Positions 15,559 through 23,113 of a DNA stretch of 40,156 nucleotides are shown one piece after another (the stretch's first letter is position 1; the number at the start of each line of letters is the position of its first letter). This DNA comes from an uncultured Haliea sp. GTDB taxonomy: Bacteria; Pseudomonadota; Gammaproteobacteria; Pseudomonadales; Halieaceae. Both the position numbers and the translations under genes were made by a program. The notes beneath the pieces were generated by a model, which saw only the letters and a list, made by a program, of their open reading frames with translations, made no database searches and was not told the DNA's origin. The stretch is taken from NCBI GenBank assembly GCA_913061145.1, contig CAJXUQ010000028.1, forward strand, positions 1 through 40,156, given 5' to 3'.

Positions 15559-16160
15559 TGTTCCAGCTCGTAGGTGAATTTGTTTTGGACGCCGGCGACC
15601 TCAATCGGTTCGCCATCGACCACCCGCGGCTTGTACTTGAACTTCTCCGCTGCCTTCACCGAGGCTGACTCGAATACCCCTGAAGGCTGGCAATCCACCG
15701 GCCGTGGATCGCGGATTGAACCGTTCCGGGTCACCGTATATTCCACGATGCAGTAGCCGCTGATGCCGCGGGTCTGGGCGCGACGCGGATAGACCGGCGC
15801 AACCTTCACGATCGGCAGGTATTCGCCGTCACCACTGGACATGCCGGTGGAGCTGATGGATACGTCCACACTGGCGCGTGGCGCGGTATTCACCACATTC
15901 ATGTCCATGTCCATGTCGATATCCGGGGTATCCAGCTCTGGTGGCGGCTCCTCGGGATCCTCTACTTTCTCTGGCTTCTTCTGCGCCACATTCACTTCGA
16001 TTTCAGTCTCGGGAACGACGATATCCGCAATCTTGCGATTCTCGATCTCTTCCTGCTGGTATTCCCGGCTGATCAGGCTCTGCATGACGAAAAACAGGCC
16101 GATCGCTACAGGGATCGCTACCAGTGCACCCACCAGTACCCTAACAAAGCTGCTGCCCAT
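15555..16160 (-). CDS. tonB: TonB energy-transducing protein
   Basis: A 201-residue inner-membrane-anchored periplasmic protein that couples the proton gradient to outer-membrane receptors. One uncleaved anchor (VLVGALVAIPVAIGLFFVMQ, about 9-28) is followed by a short acidic/proline linker (KKPEKVEDPEEPPPELD) and an unusual DIDMDMDMN stretch. The TonB C-terminal domain (about 115-201) contains PVYPRRAQTRGISGYCIVEY and FKYKPRVVDGEPIEV. The linker is short compared with E. coli TonB, as is usual for TonB2-type proteins working with an extra partner (TtpC). AGGTG precedes ATG 16160. It lies in the operon exactly after the two ExbD genes. Confidence 0.9.
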   Translation of the reverse strand: MGSSFVRVLVGALVAIPVAIGLFFVMQSLISREYQQEEIENRKIADIVVPETEIEVNVAQKKPEKVEDPEEPPPELDTPDIDMDMDMNVVNTAPRASVDVSISSTGMSSGDGEYLPIVKVAPVYPRRAQTRGISGYCIVEYTVTRNGSIRDPRPVDCQPSGVFESASVKAAEKFKYKPRVVDGEPIEVAGVQNKFTYELEQ

Positions 16161-16165
16161 TTCGT

Positions 16166-16582
16166 TTACACCTCGTCGTCCGTTGAAATACAGGGCGGAG
16201 CCGTGAGCAGCGGACGAAGCTCGTCAACCAGCTGTTCAACCGCAAAGGCGGGCGTATCGCGATCCACCTGTACCACAATGTTCGCCTGAGGTGCCTCTTT
16301 CTTGGCACCCTCTGCCAGGCGCGCCGCGCGATCCAGGGACACGCGGTTCTTGTCGTAGTAGATATCCCCACGGTCGTCGACCGCGAAGATAATCGTGCCC
16401 CGCACACAGGCTTCCGTAGTTGTCGCCTGTGGCTTGAACAACTCCACACCCGGCTCCTTCACGAAGGAGGACGTCACGATGAAGAAGATGAGCATAATGA
16501 ACACGACGTCCAACATGGGCGTCAGGTCGATATTGCCCTCGTCCGCCGCAGTCTTTCTGGCTGCGTTATCTCGAATGCTCAT
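16166..16582 (-). CDS. exbD: ExbD-family proton-channel subunit (second copy)
   Basis: A 138-residue ExbD/TolR protein: short cytoplasmic tail, one membrane helix (DLTPMLDVVFIMLIFFIVTS, about 20-39) carrying the proton-conducting Asp, then a periplasmic domain ending in IVVQVDRDTPAFAVEQLVDE. It contrasts with its upstream neighbour in having a Cys-containing FKPQATTTEACVRGTIIFAV segment. The start ATG 16582 has AGGAT just upstream and follows the first ExbD stop by five bases. Two ExbD copies side by side are usual in this operon type; they may form a heterodimer in the ExbB pore (inference). Confidence 0.92.
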   Translation of the reverse strand: MSIRDNAARKTAADEGNIDLTPMLDVVFIMLIFFIVTSSFVKEPGVELFKPQATTTEACVRGTIIFAVDDRGDIYYDKNRVSLDRAARLAEGAKKEAPQANIVVQVDRDTPAFAVEQLVDELRPLLTAPPCISTDDEV

Positions 16583-16587
16583 GGATC

Positions 16588-16992
16588 CTATTTCCCTTCG
16601 CTGGCCCAGTTGACCGCGCCAGCACCGGCTTCACGTGCAGCGTCCGCCACATCCACGACCGCTCCGGCCTTGGCACCTTTTTCGACCTTGATTGTGACCG
16701 CTTGTTCCGGGTCATTGGCGAGCAGGCGCTGGATATTCGCCCGCACCGCCCGGGCGTCAACCCGTCGGTTTTCCATCCAGATCTGGTTGTCGCTGCGAAT
16801 GTTCACCAGAATACTGGTGGCGTCGCTGGGGTCCGACTTCGCGCTGTCCGGCCGGCTTACTTCAATGCCGGCTTCCTTGATAAACGAAGCGACAACGATG
16901 AAGAAGATCAGCATGATGAACACAACGTCCAGCATCGGCGTCAGGTCGATTTCTGCCCCTTCTTCTTCCTGCTGTTTTGCAAGTCTGCGCAT
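16588..16992 (-). CDS. exbD: ExbD-family proton-channel subunit (first copy)
   Basis: A 134-residue ExbD/TolR protein. The cytoplasmic start MRRLAKQQEEEGAEI leads to the membrane helix DLTPMLDVVFIMLIFFIVVA with the functional Asp, then a periplasmic domain (SILVNIRSDNQIWMENRRVD, RRLLANDPEQAVTIKVEKGA-like region). The first 40 residues are nearly identical in pattern to the second copy, which points to tandem duplication. It follows the small ExbB by 25 bases and precedes the second ExbD by five. Confidence 0.92.
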   Translation of the reverse strand: MRRLAKQQEEEGAEIDLTPMLDVVFIMLIFFIVVASFIKEAGIEVSRPDSAKSDPSDATSILVNIRSDNQIWMENRRVDARAVRANIQRLLANDPEQAVTIKVEKGAKAGAVVDVADAAREAGAGAVNWASEGK

Positions 16993-17017
16993 CTGATTGT
17001 TACCTGTCAGCGCCCGA

Positions 17018-17539
17018 TCAGTGATCGGACGTCAAGTTATCCTGTAGGAATTCCTGCTCCCGCGCAGCCACGCGGTTCAGATAGGTGTTCGCGAACAGCC
17101 CGGACAGTGCAGCCACCATGCCTGCCATGGTGGGGATCGTGGAACGCTCCACCCCGCCCGCCATGGACTTGGCGTCGCCACCACCCGTCACCGCCATCAC
17201 GTTGAACACCTCGATCATGCCGGTCACCGTGCCCAGCAGACCCAGCAGCGGGCACAGTGCGACCATGGTGGTGATCACCGGGAGGTTGGCGTTGATGGCC
17301 TCGCGACTCTGGGACAACAGCCGGGCGCGGATCTGCTTGGCATTCCACGACTTGCGCTCGCCGCGCCCCTCCCAGGTGTTGATGATGGCGCGAGCTTCCT
17401 TGCGCCAGGCGAACGTGAAGTACCACAGCCGCTCGAAAATCAGCGTCCACATCACGAACACCAGGATGGCGATGAGCCAGAGCACATCCCCGCCCTTGTC
17501 CATAAAGGCGAGAACACCGTCAAAAATTCCTCCCGACAT
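17018..17539 (-). CDS. exbB: ExbB/TolQ/MotA-family proton-channel protein
   Basis: A 173-residue inner-membrane protein with three membrane helices: DVLWLIAILVFVMWTLIFERLW (about 18-39), the conserved TMVALCPLLGLLGTVTGMIEVF (about 92-113) and STIPTMAGMVAALSGLFANTYL (about 132-153). This is the small ExbB that forms the proton channel with ExbD. Its pair of helices with GLLGTVTGM matches the larger TtpC-like protein encoded just upstream. The start ATG 17539 follows the TtpC-like stop by 14 bases. Confidence 0.93.
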   Translation of the reverse strand: MSGGIFDGVLAFMDKGGDVLWLIAILVFVMWTLIFERLWYFTFAWRKEARAIINTWEGRGERKSWNAKQIRARLLSQSREAINANLPVITTMVALCPLLGLLGTVTGMIEVFNVMAVTGGGDAKSMAGGVERSTIPTMAGMVAALSGLFANTYLNRVAAREQEFLQDNLTSDH

Positions 17540-17553
17540 GGTCGAACCTCTGC

Positions 17554-18945
17554 TTATTTGCCGCTGGATTCAGAGTGCTCGGCTACAATCCCGGTCGCCT
17601 GCTCGTTCAACACGTGGATGATGCGCTGGGCGCGGCCATTCACGATGGTGTGCAGCAGTACAGTGGGGATGGCAACCAGCAGACCCAGTACGGTGGTGAC
17701 CAGTGCGGAGGAGATACCGCCTGCCATCGCCTTGGGATCGCCCGCGCCGAAGATGGTGATCGCCTGGAAGGTGATGATCATACCTGTCACCGTACCGAGC
17801 AGACCCATCAGCGGTGCCACCGCGGCGATGATCTTCAGCAGGGTAAGGCCGGACTCCAGCTTCGGCGTTTCACGCATAACACCCTCGGACATCTTGAGCT
17901 CGAGTGTTTCTGCATCCATGCCCGGGTTGTCCTCGTGGATTTTCAGCACGCGACCCAGCGGGTTGTTGGTGTTGGCAGTTTTGTTCTTCAGCTGGCTGCT
18001 CACCTTGGCGCCGACCGCAGACAGCACGATCAGGCGGAAGATGGCCAGGATGAAGGCGAACACACCCACTGCAGTGATCGCGTAACCGACATAGCCACCC
18101 TGGTGCCAGCGCTCTTCCAGCGTCGGGCTGTCGATGATAGCCGCGAGGAAGGAACCGCCCGTGGGGCCGGTGGGATCGATGCCGAACTGGTGGATCCCGC
18201 TGTCTGCGTTGGCCAGCTCTTTCGCCCAGGCGCTGTAACGCCCGGCCGGCTGACGCGGCAGCACGCTCAGGTTGCCGTTGTTGAAGGCCAGGTAGTTGCC
18301 ATCGGTGTCAATCACGTTGAACGCACCGATCCGCACCACTTCGCGGTCCGCGCGCTCGCCGGTTGCCGTGGCCACTTCGGTATTGAAGCGCACCACGTTG
18401 CCGGTTTCAGTGATTTCGCGCAGCATTTCGTACCACACGCGCTCGATTTCCTCGATGCGCGGCAGCTTGTCGGAACCGCTCATCTTGGCGATCAGCTCTT
18501 TCAGGAACACTTCACGGTCGGGGTACTGCGAGGATACGAGTGACACCTCGATGTTGGAGGACAGGTCGCCCGCCGCCGCAGTCAGGTGACCGAACAGCTC
18601 GGTCAGGGACCCCAGGCGCTCACGCAGCTGTTCCTGCTTGGCGGCGACCAGCAATTCGTTCTCTTCGAACTTGGCTTCCAGCGTGCTGGACAGCTGCTCC
18701 TGACGTGTACGTTCCGCTTTCGCGTCCTGCAGGGCCTTGGCCTGGTTCGCCTTGTCAGCGGCGAAACGACGCTCGCGCTCGGCATTTTCGCGGGCTTCCT
18801 GTGCCTGGCCCTGTTTGACCAGGCCCAGCAGCTCCTCGAGGCTGGCGGCGTCACGCGCAGGCGCATCCTGAGCCATGGCAACGCCGGATACTGCCAGCGC
18901 TCCGCCCAGCACCAGGGCGGAAAAAATCGTGTTAAGCGCTTTCAT
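17554..18945 (-). CDS. TtpC-like long ExbB/MotA/TolQ protein
   Basis: A 463-residue protein with a signal peptide (NTIFSALVLGGALAVSGVAMA, about 5-25) and a long periplasmic, coiled-coil-rich region (about 30-265: ENAERERRFAADKANQAKAL and onward). A C-terminal ExbB-like module of three helices follows: VGYAITAVGVFAFILAIFRL, then IIAAVAPLMGLLGTVTGMII and ISSALVTTVLGLLVAIPTVL. This build matches TtpC, an accessory component needed by TonB2-type systems in Vibrio. ATG 18945 overlaps the DUF3450 stop by one base (TAATG), so translation is likely coupled. The periplasmic part may contact the neighbouring DUF3450 protein (inference). Confidence 0.9.
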   Translation of the reverse strand: MKALNTIFSALVLGGALAVSGVAMAQDAPARDAASLEELLGLVKQGQAQEARENAERERRFAADKANQAKALQDAKAERTRQEQLSSTLEAKFEENELLVAAKQEQLRERLGSLTELFGHLTAAAGDLSSNIEVSLVSSQYPDREVFLKELIAKMSGSDKLPRIEEIERVWYEMLREITETGNVVRFNTEVATATGERADREVVRIGAFNVIDTDGNYLAFNNGNLSVLPRQPAGRYSAWAKELANADSGIHQFGIDPTGPTGGSFLAAIIDSPTLEERWHQGGYVGYAITAVGVFAFILAIFRLIVLSAVGAKVSSQLKNKTANTNNPLGRVLKIHEDNPGMDAETLELKMSEGVMRETPKLESGLTLLKIIAAVAPLMGLLGTVTGMIITFQAITIFGAGDPKAMAGGISSALVTTVLGLLVAIPTVLLHTIVNGRAQRIIHVLNEQATGIVAEHSESSGK

Positions 18946-19730
18946 TATTGAGCCTCCGGTGCAGCAACGGGCATGTTAAGAAGTTCGATGGTCGCCTGGC
19001 GCTTGGCAATGCGGACGCCTTTGCGGATAGCGTTGGCATAGTCGCCAGAGTCCAGCGGCTCCCAGCTCCGGGTTTCGTTGTTCCAGACACCGCTCTCGGT
19101 ACCGTCAGTGGTCTGGTAAACCAGGGCGAGGCGCCCGATGCGCAGGAAGTCCACATCGCGCGTGGTGCCATTGATGTCGATGGCGGCGCTGTAGCTGTCG
19201 AAACCGCGGCCATACTGCAGCTCGATGTTGTAGGCTTCCAGCACCTGGCGGAATTTCTCGGCAACCGTCAGGTCAGAGCGGTCCACATTGCTGCGCAGGA
19301 AGGCAATGCGCTCACGACGCTCTTCGAGGTTGAACGGCACATCCAGTTCGATGAACTGCTCAAGCCCGTCGATCATGCGAATGACCAGCGGGGTCATCTG
19401 GCGCTGGATCACCGTCACTTCATTGATCGACTCCTCAATGTCCGCAATGCGGGCCATCTGGTTGTCAATCTGGCGCTGCAGCCGCGCATTGTAGACCTTG
19501 AGGCCGTCCACCTGCTTCATGACTGACTTGTAGTCGGACAGGAGGTCGCGCGTCTCATCGGCCAGGCGGTCGATTTTCTGCTGCGACTTGCGCGCCGCCT
19601 CGTTGCGGGCTTCCCCCACCTCCAGAACGGAGTCGAGGGTATTGGCTTGCACTGCCGCTACGCCACCCGCGAGGGCGCCGGTCGCAACAAGCGCAGCGAT
19701 CAATACGTTCTTCAATCGATGCATAGTCAT
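18945..19730 (-). CDS. DUF3450 family periplasmic protein
   Basis: A 261-residue exported protein: signal peptide HRLKNVLIAALVATGALAGG...VQA (about 3-29), then a long alpha-helical coiled coil (EARNEAARKSQQKIDRLADE through ADIEESINEVTVIQRQ). A conserved globular region follows with QFIELDVPFNLEERRERI, DRSDLTVAEKFRQVLEAYNI and FLRIGRLALVYQTTDG. DUF3450 is a family of unknown biochemical role that is typically the first gene before TtpC/ExbB/ExbD/TonB. I chose ATG 19730 (AGGAAG ten bases upstream); ATG 19724 and TTG 19757 are alternatives. It is the first gene of the operon, about 75 bases after the predicted transcription start. Confidence 0.85.
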   Translation of the reverse strand: MTMHRLKNVLIAALVATGALAGGVAAVQANTLDSVLEVGEARNEAARKSQQKIDRLADETRDLLSDYKSVMKQVDGLKVYNARLQRQIDNQMARIADIEESINEVTVIQRQMTPLVIRMIDGLEQFIELDVPFNLEERRERIAFLRSNVDRSDLTVAEKFRQVLEAYNIELQYGRGFDSYSAAIDINGTTRDVDFLRIGRLALVYQTTDGTESGVWNNETRSWEPLDSGDYANAIRKGVRIAKRQATIELLNMPVAAPEAQ

Positions 19731-19811
19731 GGGAATTGTGCTTCCTATTTCCGACAAGAGTGATTCAGTGCTGAGATAGCATGGTTCGTTACTATTCAGG
19801 TTGCTGTTACG

Positions 19812-19840
19812 TTTATAGTGAAAAATTAACTAACGGTAAA
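19812..19840 (-). promoter_or_regulatory. Sigma70-type promoter of the Ttp/TonB operon
   Basis: Minus strand TTTACC (19835-19840), 17-base spacer, TATAAA (19812-19817), predicted start near 19805. It is the only good promoter I find ahead of the seven-gene operon. I see no convincing Fur-box palindrome across it, so iron control is not supported by inspection alone. Confidence 0.65.
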
Positions 19841-19979
19841 CCGAGGCGGAGACTTTAAACCCAATACCCCGGTATTTTCAATCAATCAAGAGCGCGCCCG
19901 CAGGCATTTTTCTCAAACGTGTAGATCGGTGACAATCCAGGCGACGCAAAACGCCTAAAGTAACACTTGTTCGAGTCTA

Positions 19980-20507
19980 CTAACTATCAGAGTGCGTGCT
20001 CCGGCGCTCAAAACAGACGAACGCATAGGCGTATGGGTTATCTTCCGACGCGGGCAGCTCTTCGCGCTGTATTTCCTGCCAGTCAGCCCGGTCGACGGGA
20101 GGAAACCAGGTATCACCCTCCACGTCCGCGTGCACTTCCGTAACATAAAGTCGCTGGGCCAGCGGCAATGCTGCGGCATAAATCGTCGCTCCGCCGATCA
20201 CCACCAGCTCGTCCACACCCTCCGCGCGCGCCAGCTCACGCGCCAGTTCCAGGGCGGCCGGAACCGAATCGGTCACGGTCACACCCTCGACCTGCCAGCC
20301 AGGCGTGCCCGTGACGACGATATTCGGCCTGCCCGGCAAGGGCCGGCCGATGGATTCGAAGGTCTTGCGGCCCATGACCACTGGTTTGCCGAGGGTCGTG
20401 CGCCGGAAATGCCGGAGATCTTCGGGCAGGTGCCAGGGCAGGGCGTTATCGCGGCCAATCACGCCGTTGGCGGCCACCGCCACCATCAGTGCCACGCGTA
20501 TGGCCAC
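19980..20507 (-). CDS. folA: Dihydrofolate reductase
   Basis: A 175-residue cytosolic enzyme reducing dihydrofolate to tetrahydrofolate with NADPH. The amino end VALMVAVAANGVIGRDNALPWHLPEDL includes the substrate-loop and Trp/Leu-Pro motifs. Then come GKPVVMGRKTFESIGRPLPG (cofactor site), VIGGATIYAAALPLA, and VYVTEV-type strand LYVTEVHADVEGDTWFP. The start is GTG 20507; ATG 20486 would remove the first strand. It follows thyA by two bases, which puts the enzyme that regenerates tetrahydrofolate next to the one that oxidises it. Confidence 0.96.
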   Translation of the reverse strand: MAIRVALMVAVAANGVIGRDNALPWHLPEDLRHFRRTTLGKPVVMGRKTFESIGRPLPGRPNIVVTGTPGWQVEGVTVTDSVPAALELARELARAEGVDELVVIGGATIYAAALPLAQRLYVTEVHADVEGDTWFPPVDRADWQEIQREELPASEDNPYAYAFVCFERRSTHSDS

Positions 20508-20509
20508 CG

Positions 20510-21343
20510 CTAAACCGCCACCGGTGCCGGAATATGCGGATGTGGGTCGTAGCCCACCAGGCGGAAATCCTCGAAGCGGTAGTCGTAAATAGTCGGTGGC
20601 CGGCGCAGGATCTCCAGCTGCGGCAGTGCACGCGGCTCACGCGCCAGCTGCTCACGCACCTGCTGCAGGTGATTGCTGTAGAGGTGCGAATCCCCGGTGG
20701 CGATAATGATTTCCCCGGGCACCAGATCACACTGCTGCGCCAGCATCATGGTCAGCAGGGCGAGGCTGGCCATGTTGTAGGGCAATCCCAGGAAGGAGTC
20801 GCTGGAGCGGATGTACAGTTGCGCCGACAGACGCCCCTCGGCGACATAGAACTGGTACAGGAGGTGGCAGGGCGGCAGCGCCATACGCCCGGCGCGGGCG
20901 TTGTCCTGCGGGCTCAGGGTTTCATCGGGCAGGAACTCCACATTCCAGCCGTGAAACAGAATACGCCGGCTGTCCGGGTTGTGCCGCAGGCACTGCAGCA
21001 CGTAGTCGATCTGATTGATGGTGCCGCCGTCCCGGGTTGGCCAGGCGGTCCACTGGGCACCGTAAATCGGGCCGAGATCGCCACTCTCTGTTGCCCATTC
21101 ATCCCAGATGCTGACACCGTTTTCCTTCAGCCACGCGATATTCGTATCACCGCGCAGAAACCACAGCAGCTCGTTGACGATGCTCTTCAGGTGCAGCTTC
21201 TTGGTCGTCAGCAGCGGAAACCCGTCCGCCAGGTTGTGCCGGAACTGGCGGCCGAACACGGACAAGGTCCCGGTGCCGGTGCGGTCGCCCTTGGCGACCC
21301 CGTTGTCGAGAATATCCTGCAGCAGCGCGTGGTACTGCTTCAT
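20510..21343 (-). CDS. thyA: Thymidylate synthase
   Basis: A 277-residue enzyme methylating dUMP to dTMP with 5,10-methylene-tetrahydrofolate. Motifs: [20 protein letters not shown] (phosphate Arg loop), the [20 protein letters not shown] block, [17 protein letters not shown], the nucleophile Cys in [12 protein letters not shown], and the dUMP-binding [19 protein letters not shown]. It is slightly longer than the 264-residue E. coli enzyme because of an insert around [18 protein letters not shown]. The start ATG 21343 has a strong GGGAGGAAAG site and overlaps the lgt stop (ATGA). An in-frame extension to 21556 runs into lgt and is rejected. Confidence 0.97.
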   Translation of the reverse strand: MKQYHALLQDILDNGVAKGDRTGTGTLSVFGRQFRHNLADGFPLLTTKKLHLKSIVNELLWFLRGDTNIAWLKENGVSIWDEWATESGDLGPIYGAQWTAWPTRDGGTINQIDYVLQCLRHNPDSRRILFHGWNVEFLPDETLSPQDNARAGRMALPPCHLLYQFYVAEGRLSAQLYIRSSDSFLGLPYNMASLALLTMMLAQQCDLVPGEIIIATGDSHLYSNHLQQVREQLAREPRALPQLEILRRPPTIYDYRFEDFRLVGYDPHPHIPAPVAV

Positions 21344-22152
21344 GCGACTTTCCTCCCACTGCCCGCAGGCGTCTGACGGTGATAGGCCCACCACAACAGG
21401 AACAGGCCCAACGCAATCATCGGCAGGCAGAGCAATTGGCCGCGGGTCAGCCAGCCAAAGGCCTGGAAGCCGATGTGCGCGTCTGGCTGGCGAAAGAATT
21501 CCGCGACGAACCGCAGGCAGCCATAGCCGACCGCGAAGAGTCCGGAGGTTGCCCACATTGGCCGGGGCCGGGCACTGAACAGCAGCAGGATAACAAACAG
21601 CAACACCCCTTCCAGGGCAAACTGATACAGCTGCGACGGGTGCCGGGCCAGCTGCAGTGGGTCCGCCGGGAACACCATGGCCCAGGGCACGTCCGTCGGG
21701 CGACCCCAGAGCTCCTGGCCGATAAAATTACCGAGGCGGCCCAGCGCCAGGCCCATCGGGGTCAGCAGCGCGGCGAGATCCAGCACCGCACCGAATGCGA
21801 GGCCGCGACTGCGGGCGAACCAGGCGACCGCAATGATCACCCCGATCATCCCACCGTGAAAGGACATACCGCCCTGCCAGACCCGCAGCAACCACAGCGG
21901 ATCCTGCATCAGGCGCTCACCGCCGTAGAACAGGGCGTAGCCAATCCGCCCGCCCAGAACCACCCCCAGGGCGCTGAAGAAAATCAGGTCGTCCACCTGC
22001 GCCCGGGACAGGGGCACGTCCGGACGCGCGCTGCGCCGCACGCCCAGCCACCACGCAAAGGCCAGGCCGGCGAGGTAGGCCAGCCCGTACCAGTGCACCT
22101 GGATCGGTCCCAGAGAAACGGCGACGGGGTCGATATCAGGGTAAGGCAACAT
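21340..22152 (-). CDS. lgt: Prolipoprotein diacylglyceryl transferase
   Basis: A 270-residue multi-span inner-membrane enzyme that moves diacylglycerol from phosphatidylglycerol to the lipobox Cys of prolipoproteins. Seven hydrophobic helices are visible. Signatures: [41 protein letters not shown], the Lgt signature [20 protein letters not shown] with conserved Arg/Asn/Glu, and [19 protein letters not shown]. The start at ATG 22152 gives the usual [16 protein letters not shown] end. The rppH-ptsP-lgt-thyA order of E. coli is retained except for the NRDE gene between ptsP and lgt. Confidence 0.96.
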   Translation of the reverse strand: MLPYPDIDPVAVSLGPIQVHWYGLAYLAGLAFAWWLGVRRSARPDVPLSRAQVDDLIFFSALGVVLGGRIGYALFYGGERLMQDPLWLLRVWQGGMSFHGGMIGVIIAVAWFARSRGLAFGAVLDLAALLTPMGLALGRLGNFIGQELWGRPTDVPWAMVFPADPLQLARHPSQLYQFALEGVLLFVILLLFSARPRPMWATSGLFAVGYGCLRFVAEFFRQPDAHIGFQAFGWLTRGQLLCLPMIALGLFLLWWAYHRQTPAGSGRKVA

Positions 22153-22228
22153 GGCGTTGTTCCCGAGTAAAAAGATGCAGCGTATGACAACGGTCCAGCG
22201 CTGTCGCGCGCCGGGCGAGCGAGCGGGC

Positions 22229-22257
22229 ATTATCCGGCACGCGCGCGCGATTCACAA
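22229..22257 (-). promoter_or_regulatory. Sigma70-type promoter of lgt-thyA-folA
   Basis: Minus strand TTGTGA (22252-22257), 17-base spacer, GATAAT (22229-22234), predicted start near 22222 and a leader of about 70 bases before ATG 22152. It lies in the 154-base divergent region shared with the NRDE gene. Confidence 0.6.
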
Positions 22258-22306
22258 TTCTCACCGCGGATGGCACGATGGTCAGCCGGATTAGGGAAGA
22301 CACGGC

Positions 22307-23113
22307 ATGTGCCTGATTGCTTTTGGCTGGAAAGTCCTCACCGATACACCGCTGGTGCTCGCGGCCAATCGGGACGAATTCTACCGCCGGCCCACCGCCG
22401 CAGCCGAATTCTGGCAGGAGCACCCGGCAATGCTGGCAGGGCGCGATCTGGAGGCTGGCGGCACCTGGATGGGCGTAACGCGCAACGGACGCTTTGCCGC
22501 GGTCACCAACTTCCGCGACCCCGCGCAAACCGCACCGGCCGCACGCTCCCGCGGAGAACTCGCCGTCAATTTCCTCACGGGGGAAACCACGCCGGAGGAC
22601 TATCTGCGCAGTCTGGCCGCTGCCGCGGACGACTACGCGGGGTTCAATCTGCTGGTCGGGACCGTGGGGGAACTCTGGTATTACAGCAATCGCCTGGGCG
22701 ACGAGCCGGCATGGCCCCTGCCTCCCGGCATTTACGGCTTGAGCAATGAACGTCTGGACACGCCCTGGCCCAAGCTGTTGCGCGCCCGCTCACGGCTGTC
22801 GGCGCTGATTGACGCCGGCACCCTGGACCACGACGCCCTGCAGACCGCCGTCGCAGACCGCAGCCTCGCGCCCGGGCACGCCCTGCATCCGTCGGAGCAC
22901 GGGGCGCGCATGGACCGCAGGCTTTCCGCGCAATTCATCGTCACCCCTGATTACGGTACCCGGGCCACCACGACACTGACGATACAGCGTGCGGGCAACG
23001 GCGCCGAGACCACTATCGCCTGGCGGGAAACCCGGTTTGACCACAGCGGCCAACAGGCCGGGCGCACTGACTACCGGTTCGTCGCGGCACTCAGCCCAGG
23101 GGGGCGTGGATAA
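22307..23113 (+). CDS. NRDE (TANGO2-like) family protein
   Basis: A 268-residue protein of the NRDE/TANGO2 family. It begins MCLIAFGW with the family Cys2, has the name-giving motif VLAANRDEFYRRPT (about 24-37), then GRDLEAGGTWMGVTRNGRFA and VTNFRDP, YAGFNLLVG, YYSNRLGD, and GIYGLSNERLDTPWPKL. The eukaryotic relative TANGO2 has been tied to Golgi organisation and haem or lipid handling; the bacterial function is not settled. AGGGAAG lies ahead of ATG 22307. Its 3' end overlaps the convergent ptsP 3' end by 23 bases. Confidence 0.9.
   Translation: MCLIAFGWKVLTDTPLVLAANRDEFYRRPTAAAEFWQEHPAMLAGRDLEAGGTWMGVTRNGRFAAVTNFRDPAQTAPAARSRGELAVNFLTGETTPEDYLRSLAAAADDYAGFNLLVGTVGELWYYSNRLGDEPAWPLPPGIYGLSNERLDTPWPKLLRARSRLSALIDAGTLDHDALQTAVADRSLAPGHALHPSEHGARMDRRLSAQFIVTPDYGTRATTTLTIQRAGNGAETTIAWRETRFDHSGQQAGRTDYRFVAALSPGGRG

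Noticed and set aside
14212-19757. Direct operon link between the Ttp/TonB system and the receptor cluster at 1-7042
   Set aside because: They are more than 7 kb apart with unrelated genes between, and I saw no TTCAAC-N4-GTTGAA palindrome near the Ttp promoter.
19863-19876. Terminator downstream of folA from AATACC-CC-GGTATT
   Set aside because: The stem is only six weak pairs with a two-base loop and no U-tract in the transcribed direction.
19758-19979. Fur box upstream of the Ttp/TonB operon
   Set aside because: The region is AT-rich with a good promoter, but I find no 19-bp GATAATGATAATCATTATC-like dyad.
20510-21556. N-terminally extended ThyA starting at 21556
   Set aside because: The extra 71 residues are antisense-like, Arg/Pro-rich and overlap lgt; ATG 21343 has a strong ribosome site and the family's normal amino end.
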